A stretch of 64,000 nt of DNA from Puniceibacterium sediminis. GTDB lineage: Bacteria; Pseudomonadota; Alphaproteobacteria; Rhodobacterales; Rhodobacteraceae. The stretch is taken from contig NZ_FZNN01000003.1 in assembly GCF_900188035.1 (NCBI RefSeq), positions 124,001-188,000 of the forward strand, in the 5' to 3' direction. Shown here piece after piece: positions 52,989 to 61,673 of the stretch (the first letter of the stretch is position 1; every line of letters starts with the position of its first letter). A program made the position numbers and the translations under genes. Below the pieces are notes generated by a model. The model was given only the letters and a program-made list of their open reading frames with translations, was not told the origin of the DNA and did no database searches.

Positions 52989-54173
52989 ATGAACAGCACC
53001 TTTCTGACCCGGATCACTGACACCCTGAGCGAGATCGAGGCCGACGGCCTGCGCAAGGTCGAACGCCCGATGACCTCGCCCCAGGGCGCGAAAATCACCG
53101 TCGGCGGCCGGGAAATGCTGAACCTTTGTGCCAACAACTACCTTGGGCTAGCCAACCATCCCCGTCTTATCGCGGCGGCAAAGGATGCGATGGACAGCCA
53201 TGGCTATGGCATGGCCTCTGTCCGGTTCATCTGCGGCACGCAGGATCTGCACCGCGAGCTGGAACAGAAACTGGCCGCCTTTCTGGGCAAGGATGACAGC
53301 ATCCTCTTTGCCGCCTGCTTTGATGCCAACGCCGCCGTGTTCGAACCCCTGCTTGGCCCCGAGGATGCGATCATCAGCGACAGCCTCAACCATGCGTCGA
53401 TCATCGACGGCGTGCGGCTGTGCAAGGCGAAACGCTATCGCTACGCCAACGCCGATATGGACGACCTTGAAACGCAGTTGAAACAGGCCCGCGCCGACGG
53501 GGCACGCGATATCATGATCGCCACCGACGGTGTGTTCAGCATGGACGGCTTCCTCGCCCCGCTGCCCGGGATCACCGCGCTGGCCGCGAAATATGACGCG
53601 CTGACAATGGTCGATGACTGCCACGCCACCGGTTTCATGGGCGCAACCGGCGCGGGCACGCCGGAACATTTTGGCGTCGATGTGGACATTCTGACCGGTA
53701 CTTTGGGCAAGGCGCTGGGCGGAGCGATCGGCGGCTATATCGCCGGTCCGCAGCCGGTGATCGACCTGCTGCGCCAACGCGCGCGCCCCTATCTGTTTTC
53801 CAACGCGCTGCCGCCCGCCGTGGTCGCCGCCGGGATCGCGGTGCTGGACCTTATCAAAAACGGCGACACCCTGCGCGCCCAGCTGTTCGAAAACGCCCGC
53901 TACTGGCGCGCCGGTCTGGAACGCCTCGGCTTTGACGTCCTGCCCGGCGAACACCCCATCATCCCCGTGATGACCCATGAGGCCCGCATCGCGCAGGACA
54001 TGGCGACCGGCCTGTTTGAAAACGGCGTCTATGTCTCGGGCTTCTTCTTTCCGGTGGTGCCCAAGGGGCGCGCCCGCATCCGCACGCAGATGAACGCCGC
54101 CCTGACCCGCGACGATCTCGACACCGCTCTGGCGGCCTTTGGCACCGTCGGCAAGAAACTGGGAGTGATCTGA
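52989..54173 (+). CDS. kbl: Glycine C-acetyltransferase (2-amino-3-ketobutyrate CoA ligase)
   Basis: 394 residues of the alpha-oxoamine synthase PLP family. Conserved parts are [35 protein letters not shown], the cofactor-binding [10 protein letters not shown] and the PLP lysine in GTLGKALGG. It splits 2-amino-3-ketobutyrate with CoA to glycine and acetyl-CoA, completing threonine breakdown begun by Tdh. tdh starts 1 nt after its stop codon. Confidence 0.96.
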   Translation: MNSTFLTRITDTLSEIEADGLRKVERPMTSPQGAKITVGGREMLNLCANNYLGLANHPRLIAAAKDAMDSHGYGMASVRFICGTQDLHRELEQKLAAFLGKDDSILFAACFDANAAVFEPLLGPEDAIISDSLNHASIIDGVRLCKAKRYRYANADMDDLETQLKQARADGARDIMIATDGVFSMDGFLAPLPGITALAAKYDALTMVDDCHATGFMGATGAGTPEHFGVDVDILTGTLGKALGGAIGGYIAGPQPVIDLLRQRARPYLFSNALPPAVVAAGIAVLDLIKNGDTLRAQLFENARYWRAGLERLGFDVLPGEHPIIPVMTHEARIAQDMATGLFENGVYVSGFFFPVVPKGRARIRTQMNAALTRDDLDTALAAFGTVGKKLGVI

Positions 54174-54174
54174 G

Positions 54175-55215
54175 ATGCACAATGATATGAAGGCATTGGT
54201 CAAGGCCGAGCCGCGCGAAGGTCTGTGGATGCAGCGCGCCCCGGTGCCAGAAATCGGGCCCGATGACGTGCTGATCCGCGTGAACAAGACCGGGATTTGC
54301 GGCACGGACGTGCATATCTGGAACTGGGACGGCTGGGCGCAGCGCACCGTGCCGGTGCCGCTGATCACCGGCCATGAATTCGCCGGCGAGATCGTCGAAC
54401 TGGGCCGCAACGTCGACGGTCTGGAACTGGGCCAGCGGTGTTCAGGCGAAGGCCACCTGATCGGCAAGAAAAGCCGCCAGAGCCGCGCCGGCAAGTTCCA
54501 TCTTGACCCCGCCACGCGCGGCATCGGCGTCAACGAACCCGGTGCCTTTGCGCAATTCCTGCGCCTGCCGGCCTTCAACGTGGTGCCTTTGCCCGATGCC
54601 ATCGACGATGAAATCGGCGCAATCCTCGATCCGCTTGGCAATGCGGTGCACACCGCGCTCAGCTTTGATCTGGTGGGCGAAGACGTGCTGATCACCGGCG
54701 CCGGCCCCATCGGGATCATGGCGGCCGCGGTGGCGCGGCACGTCGGCGCGCGGCATGTGGTGATCACCGATGTCAATCAGGCACGGCTGGATCTGGCCGC
54801 ACAGGTGACGGATGTGGTGCCGGTCAATGTCGCGCATGAGGATCTGAAAGACGTCGTTGCGCGGCTCAAGATGAAGGAAGGTTTCGACGTCGGGCTTGAG
54901 ATGTCAGGCAATCAGCAGGCGCTGGACCAGATGGTCGAGGCGCTGGTGATGGGTGGCCGTATCGCCCTGCTGGGCATCCCGCCGGGCAAGTCCCCCGTGG
55001 ACTGGAGCCGCATCGTCTTCAAGGCGATCACGCTGAAAGGCGTCTATGGCCGCGAGATATTCGAGACATGGTACAAGATGATCGCCATGCTGGAAAACGG
55101 TCTGGATGTGCGCCGGGTGATCACCCACCGCTTTGGCGTCGACGACTTTGCCGAAGGGTTCGAGGCGATGCGTTCCGGCACCAGCGGCAAGGTCGTGCTG
55201 GACTGGCGCGGCTGA
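54175..55215 (+). CDS. tdh: L-threonine 3-dehydrogenase lacking the structural-zinc cysteines
   Basis: 346 residues, zinc-dependent medium-chain dehydrogenase. Catalytic zinc ligands C42 (GICGTDVH) and H67 (TGHEFAGE) are present, and the NAD motif is [10 protein letters not shown]. In E. coli Tdh four Cys (93, 96, 99, 107) hold a structural zinc. The aligned residues here are G97, S100, S103 and D111 ([20 protein letters not shown]), so that zinc must be absent. The rest of the sequence is very close to E. coli, including LEMSG and [12 protein letters not shown], so catalysis should be kept. It makes 2-amino-3-ketobutyrate for Kbl. Confidence 0.94.
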   Translation: MHNDMKALVKAEPREGLWMQRAPVPEIGPDDVLIRVNKTGICGTDVHIWNWDGWAQRTVPVPLITGHEFAGEIVELGRNVDGLELGQRCSGEGHLIGKKSRQSRAGKFHLDPATRGIGVNEPGAFAQFLRLPAFNVVPLPDAIDDEIGAILDPLGNAVHTALSFDLVGEDVLITGAGPIGIMAAAVARHVGARHVVITDVNQARLDLAAQVTDVVPVNVAHEDLKDVVARLKMKEGFDVGLEMSGNQQALDQMVEALVMGGRIALLGIPPGKSPVDWSRIVFKAITLKGVYGREIFETWYKMIAMLENGLDVRRVITHRFGVDDFAEGFEAMRSGTSGKVVLDWRG

Positions 55216-55218
55216 ACG

Positions 55219-55455
55219 TCAGACCCGCCGATCCATCCGGACGGGATGATCGGGCACCTTGGGTTCAGGCACCTTCGGGCGGCCCTCAAGCTGTGCCAGC
55301 AGCCCCCTGCGCAAACGCACCGCGAACTTGCGCCGCGCGCCACGAATCCGCCGCCGAAGCACAGACAGCAAAAGCTGTGGCAGGCTTTTACCCGGGCGAG
55401 CATTGCCCTGTGCGGCAACGTTATAAGAGTCGGAGTGGCGAAACGGGTCTGTCAT
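55219..55455 (-). CDS. Small basic hypothetical protein
   Basis: 78 residues, very rich in Arg and Lys in the middle (VLRRRIRGARRKFAVRLRRG), with a polar start MTDPFRHSDSY. It fits neatly between tdh (3 nt away, convergent) and mscS (51 nt upstream on the same strand), which favours a real gene. The ribosome site is weak and I recognise no family. It could be an RNA- or DNA-binding peptide or merely an open frame in GC-rich DNA. Confidence 0.35.
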   Translation of the reverse strand: MTDPFRHSDSYNVAAQGNARPGKSLPQLLLSVLRRRIRGARRKFAVRLRRGLLAQLEGRPKVPEPKVPDHPVRMDRRV

Positions 55456-55506
55456 GACGCTAACCCTAGCGGCGACTCCCTTTCCAACCGATGAAGATTC
55501 ACGCCT

Positions 55507-56871
55507 TCAGTCAGGCAAATCCACCGCAGCGGCGCGCTGATTGGTGGTCCGCAGGGTCGACCCTTCCAGCATCGTCACTTCGCGCTGCGGGAAGGGGATC
55601 GAGATGTCGTTTTCCTGAAACGCATCCCATAGCGCCAGAAACACATCGCCCCGGATGTTGGTCAGCCCGCCGATCGGATCACTGATCCAGAACCGCAGGA
55701 TGTAATCGACCGAGGAATCACCGAAACCCACGATGTGGCAGACCGGCGGCTTGAACGACAGCACACGCTTGACCCCGGCCGCCGCCTCGATGGCGATGCG
55801 GCGTACCTTGTGCGGATCGTCGTCATAGGCCGCGCCGAAAAAGATATCGAGCCGGACAAATTCGTTGGAATGGGACCAGTTGACCACCTGCCCGGTGATC
55901 AGATCCTCGTTCGGAATCAGGTATTCCTTGCCGTCCCGGGTCAGCACCGAAACATAGCGCGCGCCCAGCGACTGGATCCAGCCGAACGTCTCGCCCAGCG
56001 ATATCACGTCCCCCGGTTTGATCGACTTGTCCAGCAGGATGATGATGCCCGAAACAAGGTTCGACACCACCTTTTGCAGACCAAAACCAAGGCCGACACC
56101 GATGGCCCCCGACAGCACCGCAAGCCCGGTCAGATCGACGCCAACCAGCTTGAGCCCGTAAAAGAACGCCGTGCCATACAGCACCACCTGCAGGAACTTG
56201 ATCGCCAGCACCTGCATCGACGGCGAAATTTCCGGGTTGCTGCGGATACGGGCAGAGGTGGACGTCGACAGGAACCGCGCGACAACGATCAGCAGGCCCA
56301 GCGTCACCGCCGCCTGCGCAATCAGCCACAGCGATATCCGCGTACTGCCCACGGACAGCGCAAAGCTGTCCAGCAGCGTCTGCGCCTCAGAGGTCAGCCC
56401 CAGGATCGACAGGGTGACCCAGGCCCAGGCGCCATAACGCACCGCCGACCGCATCAGCCCGTTCGCGATCAGCCGGGTGGCGAAAACGATGAACAGCCAG
56501 GCGGTTGCCAGTTCCGAAATGACCCCCAGAAGGTAGGAACGCGACGGCCAGGTCACCTCCTTCATCACGGCGACGACCACCCAGATCAGCAGGACGAACA
56601 GGATCATCCGCAGCCGGCGATGCATCAGAACCAATACCCGCATCTGCCACTTTGGCCGGCCTTCCAGCCCGCGCATCCATTCGTGGACGCGGGGCTTCAG
56701 CACGGCGGCCAGCACCAGCGCCGCAACAAAGATGCCAAGGGCAATGAACAGCTGATAGGCGTTCCACGGCCGCAACAGCCCGATCAGGAACAGCTCGCTC
56801 CGCGCCGCCAGCCCAAGGGCGATTTCCTGCACCTGTTCAAGCGGCGCATGGCTTAGCTCATCTGGGTTCAT
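55507..56871 (-). CDS. Mechanosensitive ion channel, MscS family
   Basis: 454 residues. Four or five N-terminal helices extend the sensor part. The pore helix and beta domain show GLAVLSGAIGVGLGFGLQKVVSNLVSGIIILLDKSIKPGD followed by YLIPNEDLI, the hallmark of MscS proteins. It opens under membrane tension to release solutes on osmotic downshock. In a bacterium with part of an ectoine pathway, a role in osmotic balance is plausible, though it lies 50 kb away from that cluster. Confidence 0.92.
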   Translation of the reverse strand: MNPDELSHAPLEQVQEIALGLAARSELFLIGLLRPWNAYQLFIALGIFVAALVLAAVLKPRVHEWMRGLEGRPKWQMRVLVLMHRRLRMILFVLLIWVVVAVMKEVTWPSRSYLLGVISELATAWLFIVFATRLIANGLMRSAVRYGAWAWVTLSILGLTSEAQTLLDSFALSVGSTRISLWLIAQAAVTLGLLIVVARFLSTSTSARIRSNPEISPSMQVLAIKFLQVVLYGTAFFYGLKLVGVDLTGLAVLSGAIGVGLGFGLQKVVSNLVSGIIILLDKSIKPGDVISLGETFGWIQSLGARYVSVLTRDGKEYLIPNEDLITGQVVNWSHSNEFVRLDIFFGAAYDDDPHKVRRIAIEAAAGVKRVLSFKPPVCHIVGFGDSSVDYILRFWISDPIGGLTNIRGDVFLALWDAFQENDISIPFPQREVTMLEGSTLRTTNQRAAAVDLPD

Positions 56872-57034
56872 GCTGCTTCCGGACTGTCATGTCGCCCAGC
56901 GTTGCACCAAGCATCGCCGCAAGGCAAGCCGCGTCGGCATCGCGTGGCCTGCTCCGGGCCCTGCAAACACGGCGACAACGGCGCGCCCAACCCCGCTCTT
57001 GATAGACTCGGGGCAAAGGAGTATCTCGCTGCGC

Positions 57035-57121
57035 ATGACAATGGTGTTCGACATTGATGACCGCGCACGCCTGCGCGAACGCTTTTTCGGCGCCACGCAC
57101 ACCGTGCTGGCCCGACTATAA
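57035..57121 (+). CDS. Possible 28-residue protein or leader upstream of leuC
   Basis: ATG-ACA-ATG opens a frame of 28 codons ending in [14 protein letters not shown] and stopping at TAA, 77 nt before leuC. AAGGAG precedes it by 13 nt (19 nt for the second ATG). It has only three Leu codons near the end and none in a run, so it is not an obvious leucine attenuator. The peptide ending looks non-random, but I cannot name a family. The 327-nt gap from mscS to leuC holds nothing else I can support. Confidence 0.35.
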   Translation: MTMVFDIDDRARLRERFFGATHTVLARL

Positions 57122-57198
57122 GCCAGAGCGCCCCGCAACGGGCGCCCCAGCCGCACGCCCACTCAAAATTTTCGAACATCATCAAAGGGAGAGGACGC

Positions 57199-58605
57199 AT
57201 GTCCCCCAAAACGCTCTATGACAAGATCTGGGATGCCCATGTCGCCCACGAGGCCGAAGACGGCACCTGTCTGCTGTACATCGACCGTCACCTTGTCCAC
57301 GAAGTGACCAGCCCGCAGGCGTTTGAAGGTCTGCGCATGGCTGGCCGCAAGGTCCACGCCCCGGACAAGACGATCGCCGTGCCGGACCACAACGTGCCGA
57401 CCACGCTTGACCGCGCCAATGCCGCGACGATGACCGAAGACAGCCGCATCCAGGTCGAAGCGCTCGACAAGAACGCCAAGGATTTCGGTATCCACTACTA
57501 CCCTGTGTCTGACGTCCGTCAGGGCATCGTGCATATCGTCGGCCCCGAACAGGGCTGGACCCTGCCCGGCATGACCGTGGTTTGCGGCGACAGCCACACC
57601 GCGACGCACGGCGCCTTTGGCAGCCTTGCCCATGGCATCGGCACCTCCGAAGTTGAACACGTCCTTGCCACCCAGACGCTGATTCAGCGCAAGGGCAAGA
57701 ACATGAAGGTTGAAATCACCGGCAAGCTGGCCCCCGGCGTCACCGCCAAGGACATCACCCTGTCCGTCATCGGCAAGACCGGCACAGCCGGCGGCACCGG
57801 CTATGTCATCGAATATTGCGGTGAAGCGATCCGCGATCTGTCGATGGAAGGCCGCATGACCGTCTGCAACATGGCCATCGAAGGCGGCGCCCGCGCCGGC
57901 CTGATCGCGCCGGACGAAAAGACCTTTGCCTATGTCATGGGCCGCCCCCACGCGCCGAAAGGTGCCCAGTGGGAGGCCGCGATGAACTGGTGGAAAACCC
58001 TCTATTCCGATGACGACGCCCATTGGGACAAGGTTGTGACCATCAAGGGCGAAGACATTGCGCCCGTCGTCACATGGGGCACCTCGCCCGAAGACGTTCT
58101 GCCGATCACCGCCAACGTGCCCGCCGCCGACTCCTTTACCGGTGGCAAGGTGGACGCGGCCAAACGCTCGCTCGAATATATGGGCCTGACCGCCGGAATG
58201 CCCCTGTCCGATATCAAGATCGACACCGTCTTCATTGGCTCCTGCACCAATGGCCGGATCGAAGATCTGCGCGCCGCTGCCGCCATCCTCAAGGGGAAAA
58301 AGATCAAGGACGGAATGCGCGCCATGGTCGTCCCCGGTTCGGGCCTTGTCCGTGCCCAGGCCGAGGAAGAAGGCCTTGCCGACATCTTTATCGAGGCGGG
58401 CTTTGAATGGCGCATGGCCGGCTGTTCCATGTGCCTTGCGATGAACCCCGATCAGCTCGCCCCCGGCGAACGCTGCGCGGCCACGTCGAACCGCAACTTT
58501 GAGGGCCGTCAGGGCCGGGGCGGACGTACCCACCTCATGTCCCCCGCCATGGCCGCCGCAGCGGCAGTGACCGGGCATCTGACCGATGTGCGCGACCTGA
58601 TGTGA
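57199..58605 (+). CDS. leuC: 3-Isopropylmalate dehydratase, large subunit
   Basis: 468 residues, aconitase superfamily. The [4Fe-4S] ligands are in [14 protein letters not shown] and [45 protein letters not shown] is the conserved N-terminal core. With LeuD it isomerises 2- to 3-isopropylmalate in leucine synthesis. GGGAGAGG precedes the ATG. It is followed by a stem-loop and a repeat array before leuD. Confidence 0.97.
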   Translation: MSPKTLYDKIWDAHVAHEAEDGTCLLYIDRHLVHEVTSPQAFEGLRMAGRKVHAPDKTIAVPDHNVPTTLDRANAATMTEDSRIQVEALDKNAKDFGIHYYPVSDVRQGIVHIVGPEQGWTLPGMTVVCGDSHTATHGAFGSLAHGIGTSEVEHVLATQTLIQRKGKNMKVEITGKLAPGVTAKDITLSVIGKTGTAGGTGYVIEYCGEAIRDLSMEGRMTVCNMAIEGGARAGLIAPDEKTFAYVMGRPHAPKGAQWEAAMNWWKTLYSDDDAHWDKVVTIKGEDIAPVVTWGTSPEDVLPITANVPAADSFTGGKVDAAKRSLEYMGLTAGMPLSDIKIDTVFIGSCTNGRIEDLRAAAAILKGKKIKDGMRAMVVPGSGLVRAQAEEEGLADIFIEAGFEWRMAGCSMCLAMNPDQLAPGERCAATSNRNFEGRQGRGGRTHLMSPAMAAAAAVTGHLTDVRDLM

Positions 58606-58612
58606 TCCCTCT

Positions 58613-58642
58613 GCGTCACCCCGCCCCAACGCAGGGTGACGC
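58613..58642 (+). other. Stem-loop after leuC
   Basis: Perfect 9-bp arms GCGTCACCC and GGGTGACGC around a 12-nt loop, beginning 8 nt past the leuC stop, followed by GGATTTAAC. It may protect the leuC mRNA end or cause partial termination before leuD. Confidence 0.55.
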
Positions 58643-58696
58643 GGATTTAACGTAAACCAACGGGTAATAGCCGCAGCACTGGCAACAGCGTTCCAG

Positions 58697-58736
58697 CCAT
58701 ACGCCAGCCATACGGTTTCCATACGCAAACCATACG
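58697..58736 (+). repeat. Four CCATACG repeats with 11-bp period, leuC-leuD gap
   Basis: CCATACG occurs at 58697, 58708, 58719 and 58730, each start exactly 11 bp from the previous. The 4-bp spacers differ (CCAG, GTTT, CAAA, then TCTG), so the conserved heptamers stand on one face of the helix. The array ends 34 nt before leuD. Confidence 0.85.
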
Positions 58737-58770
58737 TCTGCCAGCCCCGCCAAAGTGTCAGGAGACACCC

Positions 58771-59376
58771 ATGGAAAAGTTCGACAAACTCACCGGCATC
58801 GCCGCCCCGCTTGACCTGATCAACGTCGATACCGACATGATCATCCCCAAACAGTTCCTCAAGACGATCAAGCGTTCGGGCCTTGGCGTGAACCTGTTTG
58901 ACGAGATGCGCTATGACGACGACCGCAACGAAATCCCCGATTTCGTGCTGAACAAACCGCAGTACCGCGATGCTCAGATCATCGTGGCCGGCGACAACTT
59001 CGGCTGTGGATCGTCCCGTGAACACGCCCCCTGGGCGATCAAGGATTTCGGGATTTCTTGCGTCATCGCGCCAAGTTTCGCGGATATCTTCTACAATAAC
59101 TGCTTCAAGAACGGCATCCTGCCGATCGCCCTGCCGCAGGAACAGATCAACGTTCTGATGAAGGATGCCCAAAAAGGCTCCAACGCCCGGATGGAAATCG
59201 ACCTTGAGGCGCAGACCATCACCACATCCGATGGCGAGGTGTTCACCTTCGACGTCGACGCGTTCAAGAAACATTGCCTGATGAACGGACTCGACGATAT
59301 CGGCCTGACGATGGAAAAAGCCGCGTCAATCGATACCTTCGAAGCCGCCGCCGCCCAGTCCCGCCCCTGGGTCTGA
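58771..59376 (+). CDS. leuD: 3-Isopropylmalate dehydratase, small subunit
   Basis: 201 residues, the swivel domain of the isopropylmalate isomerase. Marks are [36 protein letters not shown] and [21 protein letters not shown]. It pairs with LeuC to finish the active site. CAGGAGA precedes the ATG. The 165-nt separation from leuC carries the hairpin and repeats, so its expression may be tuned separately. Confidence 0.97.
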   Translation: MEKFDKLTGIAAPLDLINVDTDMIIPKQFLKTIKRSGLGVNLFDEMRYDDDRNEIPDFVLNKPQYRDAQIIVAGDNFGCGSSREHAPWAIKDFGISCVIAPSFADIFYNNCFKNGILPIALPQEQINVLMKDAQKGSNARMEIDLEAQTITTSDGEVFTFDVDAFKKHCLMNGLDDIGLTMEKAASIDTFEAAAAQSRPWV

Positions 59377-59709
59377 CGCCGCATCCGGCATGGTCCCGCC
59401 GCGCCGTGTCAAAACCGCGCGGCGGCCTCCGGCTGTAAAAACCCTTCTGACAAGCCGCTCACCCAGCGCCGAGCGCACACGACATGACACAGCCCACGAC
59501 AGGGGCGCTTCAGCCATGTCCGGGCTTTCGATCATTTCGGCATCACATGCGCCCCCTTTTGCCTGCAAAAATTACTGAATGTTTCCAATAGGCTTGATGC
59601 CTTGGGCGAAAGCAGGCAAATAATGGGAACCGGGTCGACATTGGCGCGCACAGGCTGAAACTAGGACGCGGCATCCAATCGCGACTGTCAGATTGGAAAG
59701 GAAGCGGCA
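59377..59709. other. Intergenic stretch leuD to membrane-protein gene
   Basis: 333 nt without a supported gene. Its one clear structure is an inverted repeat, TTTGCCTGC (59558-59566) and GCAGGCAAA (59612-59620), 45 nt apart, enclosing a more AT-rich segment. A promoter for the next gene should lie in its last 100 nt, but no convincing -35/-10 pair was found. Confidence 0.45.
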
Positions 59710-60540
59710 GTGTTCAATCGCATGATCAGAGCAGGCATTCGTGCCGCTCTTGTGGCCATGCTAATCATGTTTCCTGCCCTGATGCTGCGCGGCTCGGCCA
59801 CGGAAACCACACAGATCGTTGTCCTTCTGGCCATTCTGGCCGCCATTCTGACCTTCGCGGAATACTTCAGCCGCTATCCCTCGGTTATCGAATTCCGCAA
59901 CGCTCCGCCGTTCAACCGGCTGCGCTTTGCCGCGCTGTTCCTGAGCGTGGTTCTGTTGACGGCCATGAACCACCGCGTCGCCGACCCTACGGTCATCAGC
60001 AGCACGCTGAACGGGTGGGGCATGTACATTGGTAGGGCGTTGGATTTCCCTTTATCGCCAATCCACCTGATGATGCTTCTGATGCCGCCAGACGTGCCGC
60101 TGACCGACGTTCAGCGCCTGTGTTGTCAGGCCGGGGTGGCCTATGTGGTTTCACTTCTGACCATGCTGGTGTTTGTCTTTCTGGTGCGCTTCATGAATTG
60201 GCCCAGCCAAAGCAGGGCGTTCAACTTCTGGGTCAATCTGCCCAGTTTCGATCCGACTGCGGGTGGTGACGTGATCTACCACCTCAGGCGGGATGCCCGT
60301 GTTAACGTCGCATTAGGGGTCTTGCTGCCATACTTGATCCCGGTCGTGATGAAAGCGGCCACCTACGTGCTGGATCCGGCCACGCTCGGTGATCCACAGA
60401 CCCTGATCTGGATGATGACCGCATGGGCCTATCTGCCGGCAAGCATGATGATGCGCGGCATCGCGCTGTACCGCATTGCCGACCTGATCAGGAAAAAACG
60501 CAGTCGCGCGCACGCGCAGGCCGACTTTCAGTCTGCCTGA
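59710..60540 (+). CDS. Hypothetical integral membrane protein between leuD and leuB
   Basis: 276 residues from a GTG start with AGGAAG 6 nt upstream. Six or so hydrophobic helices alternate with short loops (helices near 10-30, 36-52, 72-88, 135-160, 200-220 and 232-250). It ends in a basic tail RKKRSRAHAQ. I recognise no domain. The position inside the leucine cluster, directly before an exported EEP-family protein, suggests that those two act together rather than in leucine synthesis. Confidence 0.65.
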   Translation: MFNRMIRAGIRAALVAMLIMFPALMLRGSATETTQIVVLLAILAAILTFAEYFSRYPSVIEFRNAPPFNRLRFAALFLSVVLLTAMNHRVADPTVISSTLNGWGMYIGRALDFPLSPIHLMMLLMPPDVPLTDVQRLCCQAGVAYVVSLLTMLVFVFLVRFMNWPSQSRAFNFWVNLPSFDPTAGGDVIYHLRRDARVNVALGVLLPYLIPVVMKAATYVLDPATLGDPQTLIWMMTAWAYLPASMMMRGIALYRIADLIRKKRSRAHAQADFQSA

Positions 60541-60548
60541 TCAAGGGT

Positions 60549-61538
60549 TTGTTAACCTTTGCACCGCTGCTGTTAACACTTTCCTTACTCTTTCCAACGC
60601 CCACAGGTGCGGACACTCTGCGTGTCGCCACATGGCACGCGAACCTTAGCCGCAAGGGCCCCGGCCTGCTGCTGCGGGATGTATCTGCGGGCAAGGACGC
60701 CGAAATTCCCGCTATTCTTCAGGGTCTTGCGCTTCTCGATGCCGATGTCCTGCTGCTCAGCGACATCGACTATGACCTTGATCTTCAGGCGCTGACCGCG
60801 CTGCGCGACCGGCTTGCGCAGGACGGCCCGGCCTATCCGCATCTCTTCGCGCGCCGTCCCAATACCGGGCGTCCCACTGGCCTTGACCTTGATGGCGACG
60901 GGCGCTTGGGTGGCCCGCGCGACGCGCAGGGGTTCGGCTATTTCAACGGGCAGGGCGGGCTGGCCATCCTGTCGCGCCTGCCGATCGATGCTGATGGGGT
61001 CACCGACCTCAGCGACCTTCTGTGGCGCGATCTGCCGGGCAGCCAGATGGCGGCAGACGATCCCGGGGCTGAAATTCAGCGGCTCTCGACCACGGCGCAC
61101 TGGGACGTTCCGGTGATCCTTCGGCAGGGCAAGCGCCTGAACCTGCTGGTTTATCACGCCACGCCCCCGGTATTTGACGGCCCCGAGGACCGCAACGGGC
61201 GGCGCAACGCGGATGAACTGCGGCTCTGGCAACATTACCTTGATGGCGCTCTGGCTCAGACCCCGCCGAAAGGCAGTTTTATCCTGCTGGGCAATGCCAA
61301 CCTTGATCCCCTGCGCGGCGATGGTCTGCATCACGTCATGCAGGCCTTTCTGAACGATCCCCGCCTGCGCGACCCGGCGCCGGATACCATCACCGCCAAC
61401 TGGCCCGCCCCGGGCCCCGGCCCGATGCGCGTCAGCTACGCGTTACCCTCGGCGGACCTCAGGGTGATAAACGCCGGGCAGGGCGATCCTGTCGGACCGC
61501 ACCGCCCGATCTGGATCGACATCGAAATCACACCTTGA
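60549..61538 (+). CDS. Exported endonuclease/exonuclease/phosphatase-family protein
   Basis: About 329 residues if it begins at a TTG giving a signal peptide LLTFAPLLLTLSLLFPTPTGA. No ATG or GTG fits near the signal, and the start is uncertain. The EEP fold is suggested by LRVATWHANLSRKG, DADVLLLSDIDYD, GQGGLAILSRLPID, LLVYHATPPVFDGPEDRNGRRNADE and the late SFILLGNANLDPLRGDG. Aligned with classical members, some catalytic residues differ (for example GNANLDP instead of GDFN, SYALPSADL at the end), so the activity may be altered. It follows the membrane protein by 8 nt. Confidence 0.7.
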   Translation: MLTFAPLLLTLSLLFPTPTGADTLRVATWHANLSRKGPGLLLRDVSAGKDAEIPAILQGLALLDADVLLLSDIDYDLDLQALTALRDRLAQDGPAYPHLFARRPNTGRPTGLDLDGDGRLGGPRDAQGFGYFNGQGGLAILSRLPIDADGVTDLSDLLWRDLPGSQMAADDPGAEIQRLSTTAHWDVPVILRQGKRLNLLVYHATPPVFDGPEDRNGRRNADELRLWQHYLDGALAQTPPKGSFILLGNANLDPLRGDGLHHVMQAFLNDPRLRDPAPDTITANWPAPGPGPMRVSYALPSADLRVINAGQGDPVGPHRPIWIDIEITP

Positions 61539-61673
61539 TCACCCCAGGGCGGCAGGCACCCGCATCGGTAAAAAACAAAGCCTTTCCAGCCGTGCAGGAC
61601 AGCATTTCTTGACGATCCGGCGCGGCACCGTTACGCGAGTGCGCAACATGTGTGACCAAAGGACACCCCCAAC

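Noticed and set aside
57035-57121. Leucine attenuator leader peptide before leuC
   Set aside because: No run of Leu codons and no terminator/antiterminator pair between it and leuC; kept only as a possible small ORF.
58697-58736. CRISPR array
   Set aside because: Repeats are 7 bp with 4-bp spacers, far too short for CRISPR, and no cas genes are present.
57163-59274. 703-codon open frame antisense to leuC and leuD
   Set aside because: It mirrors two certain genes, lacks family motifs, and reads through the leuC-leuD gap only because high GC makes stops rare.
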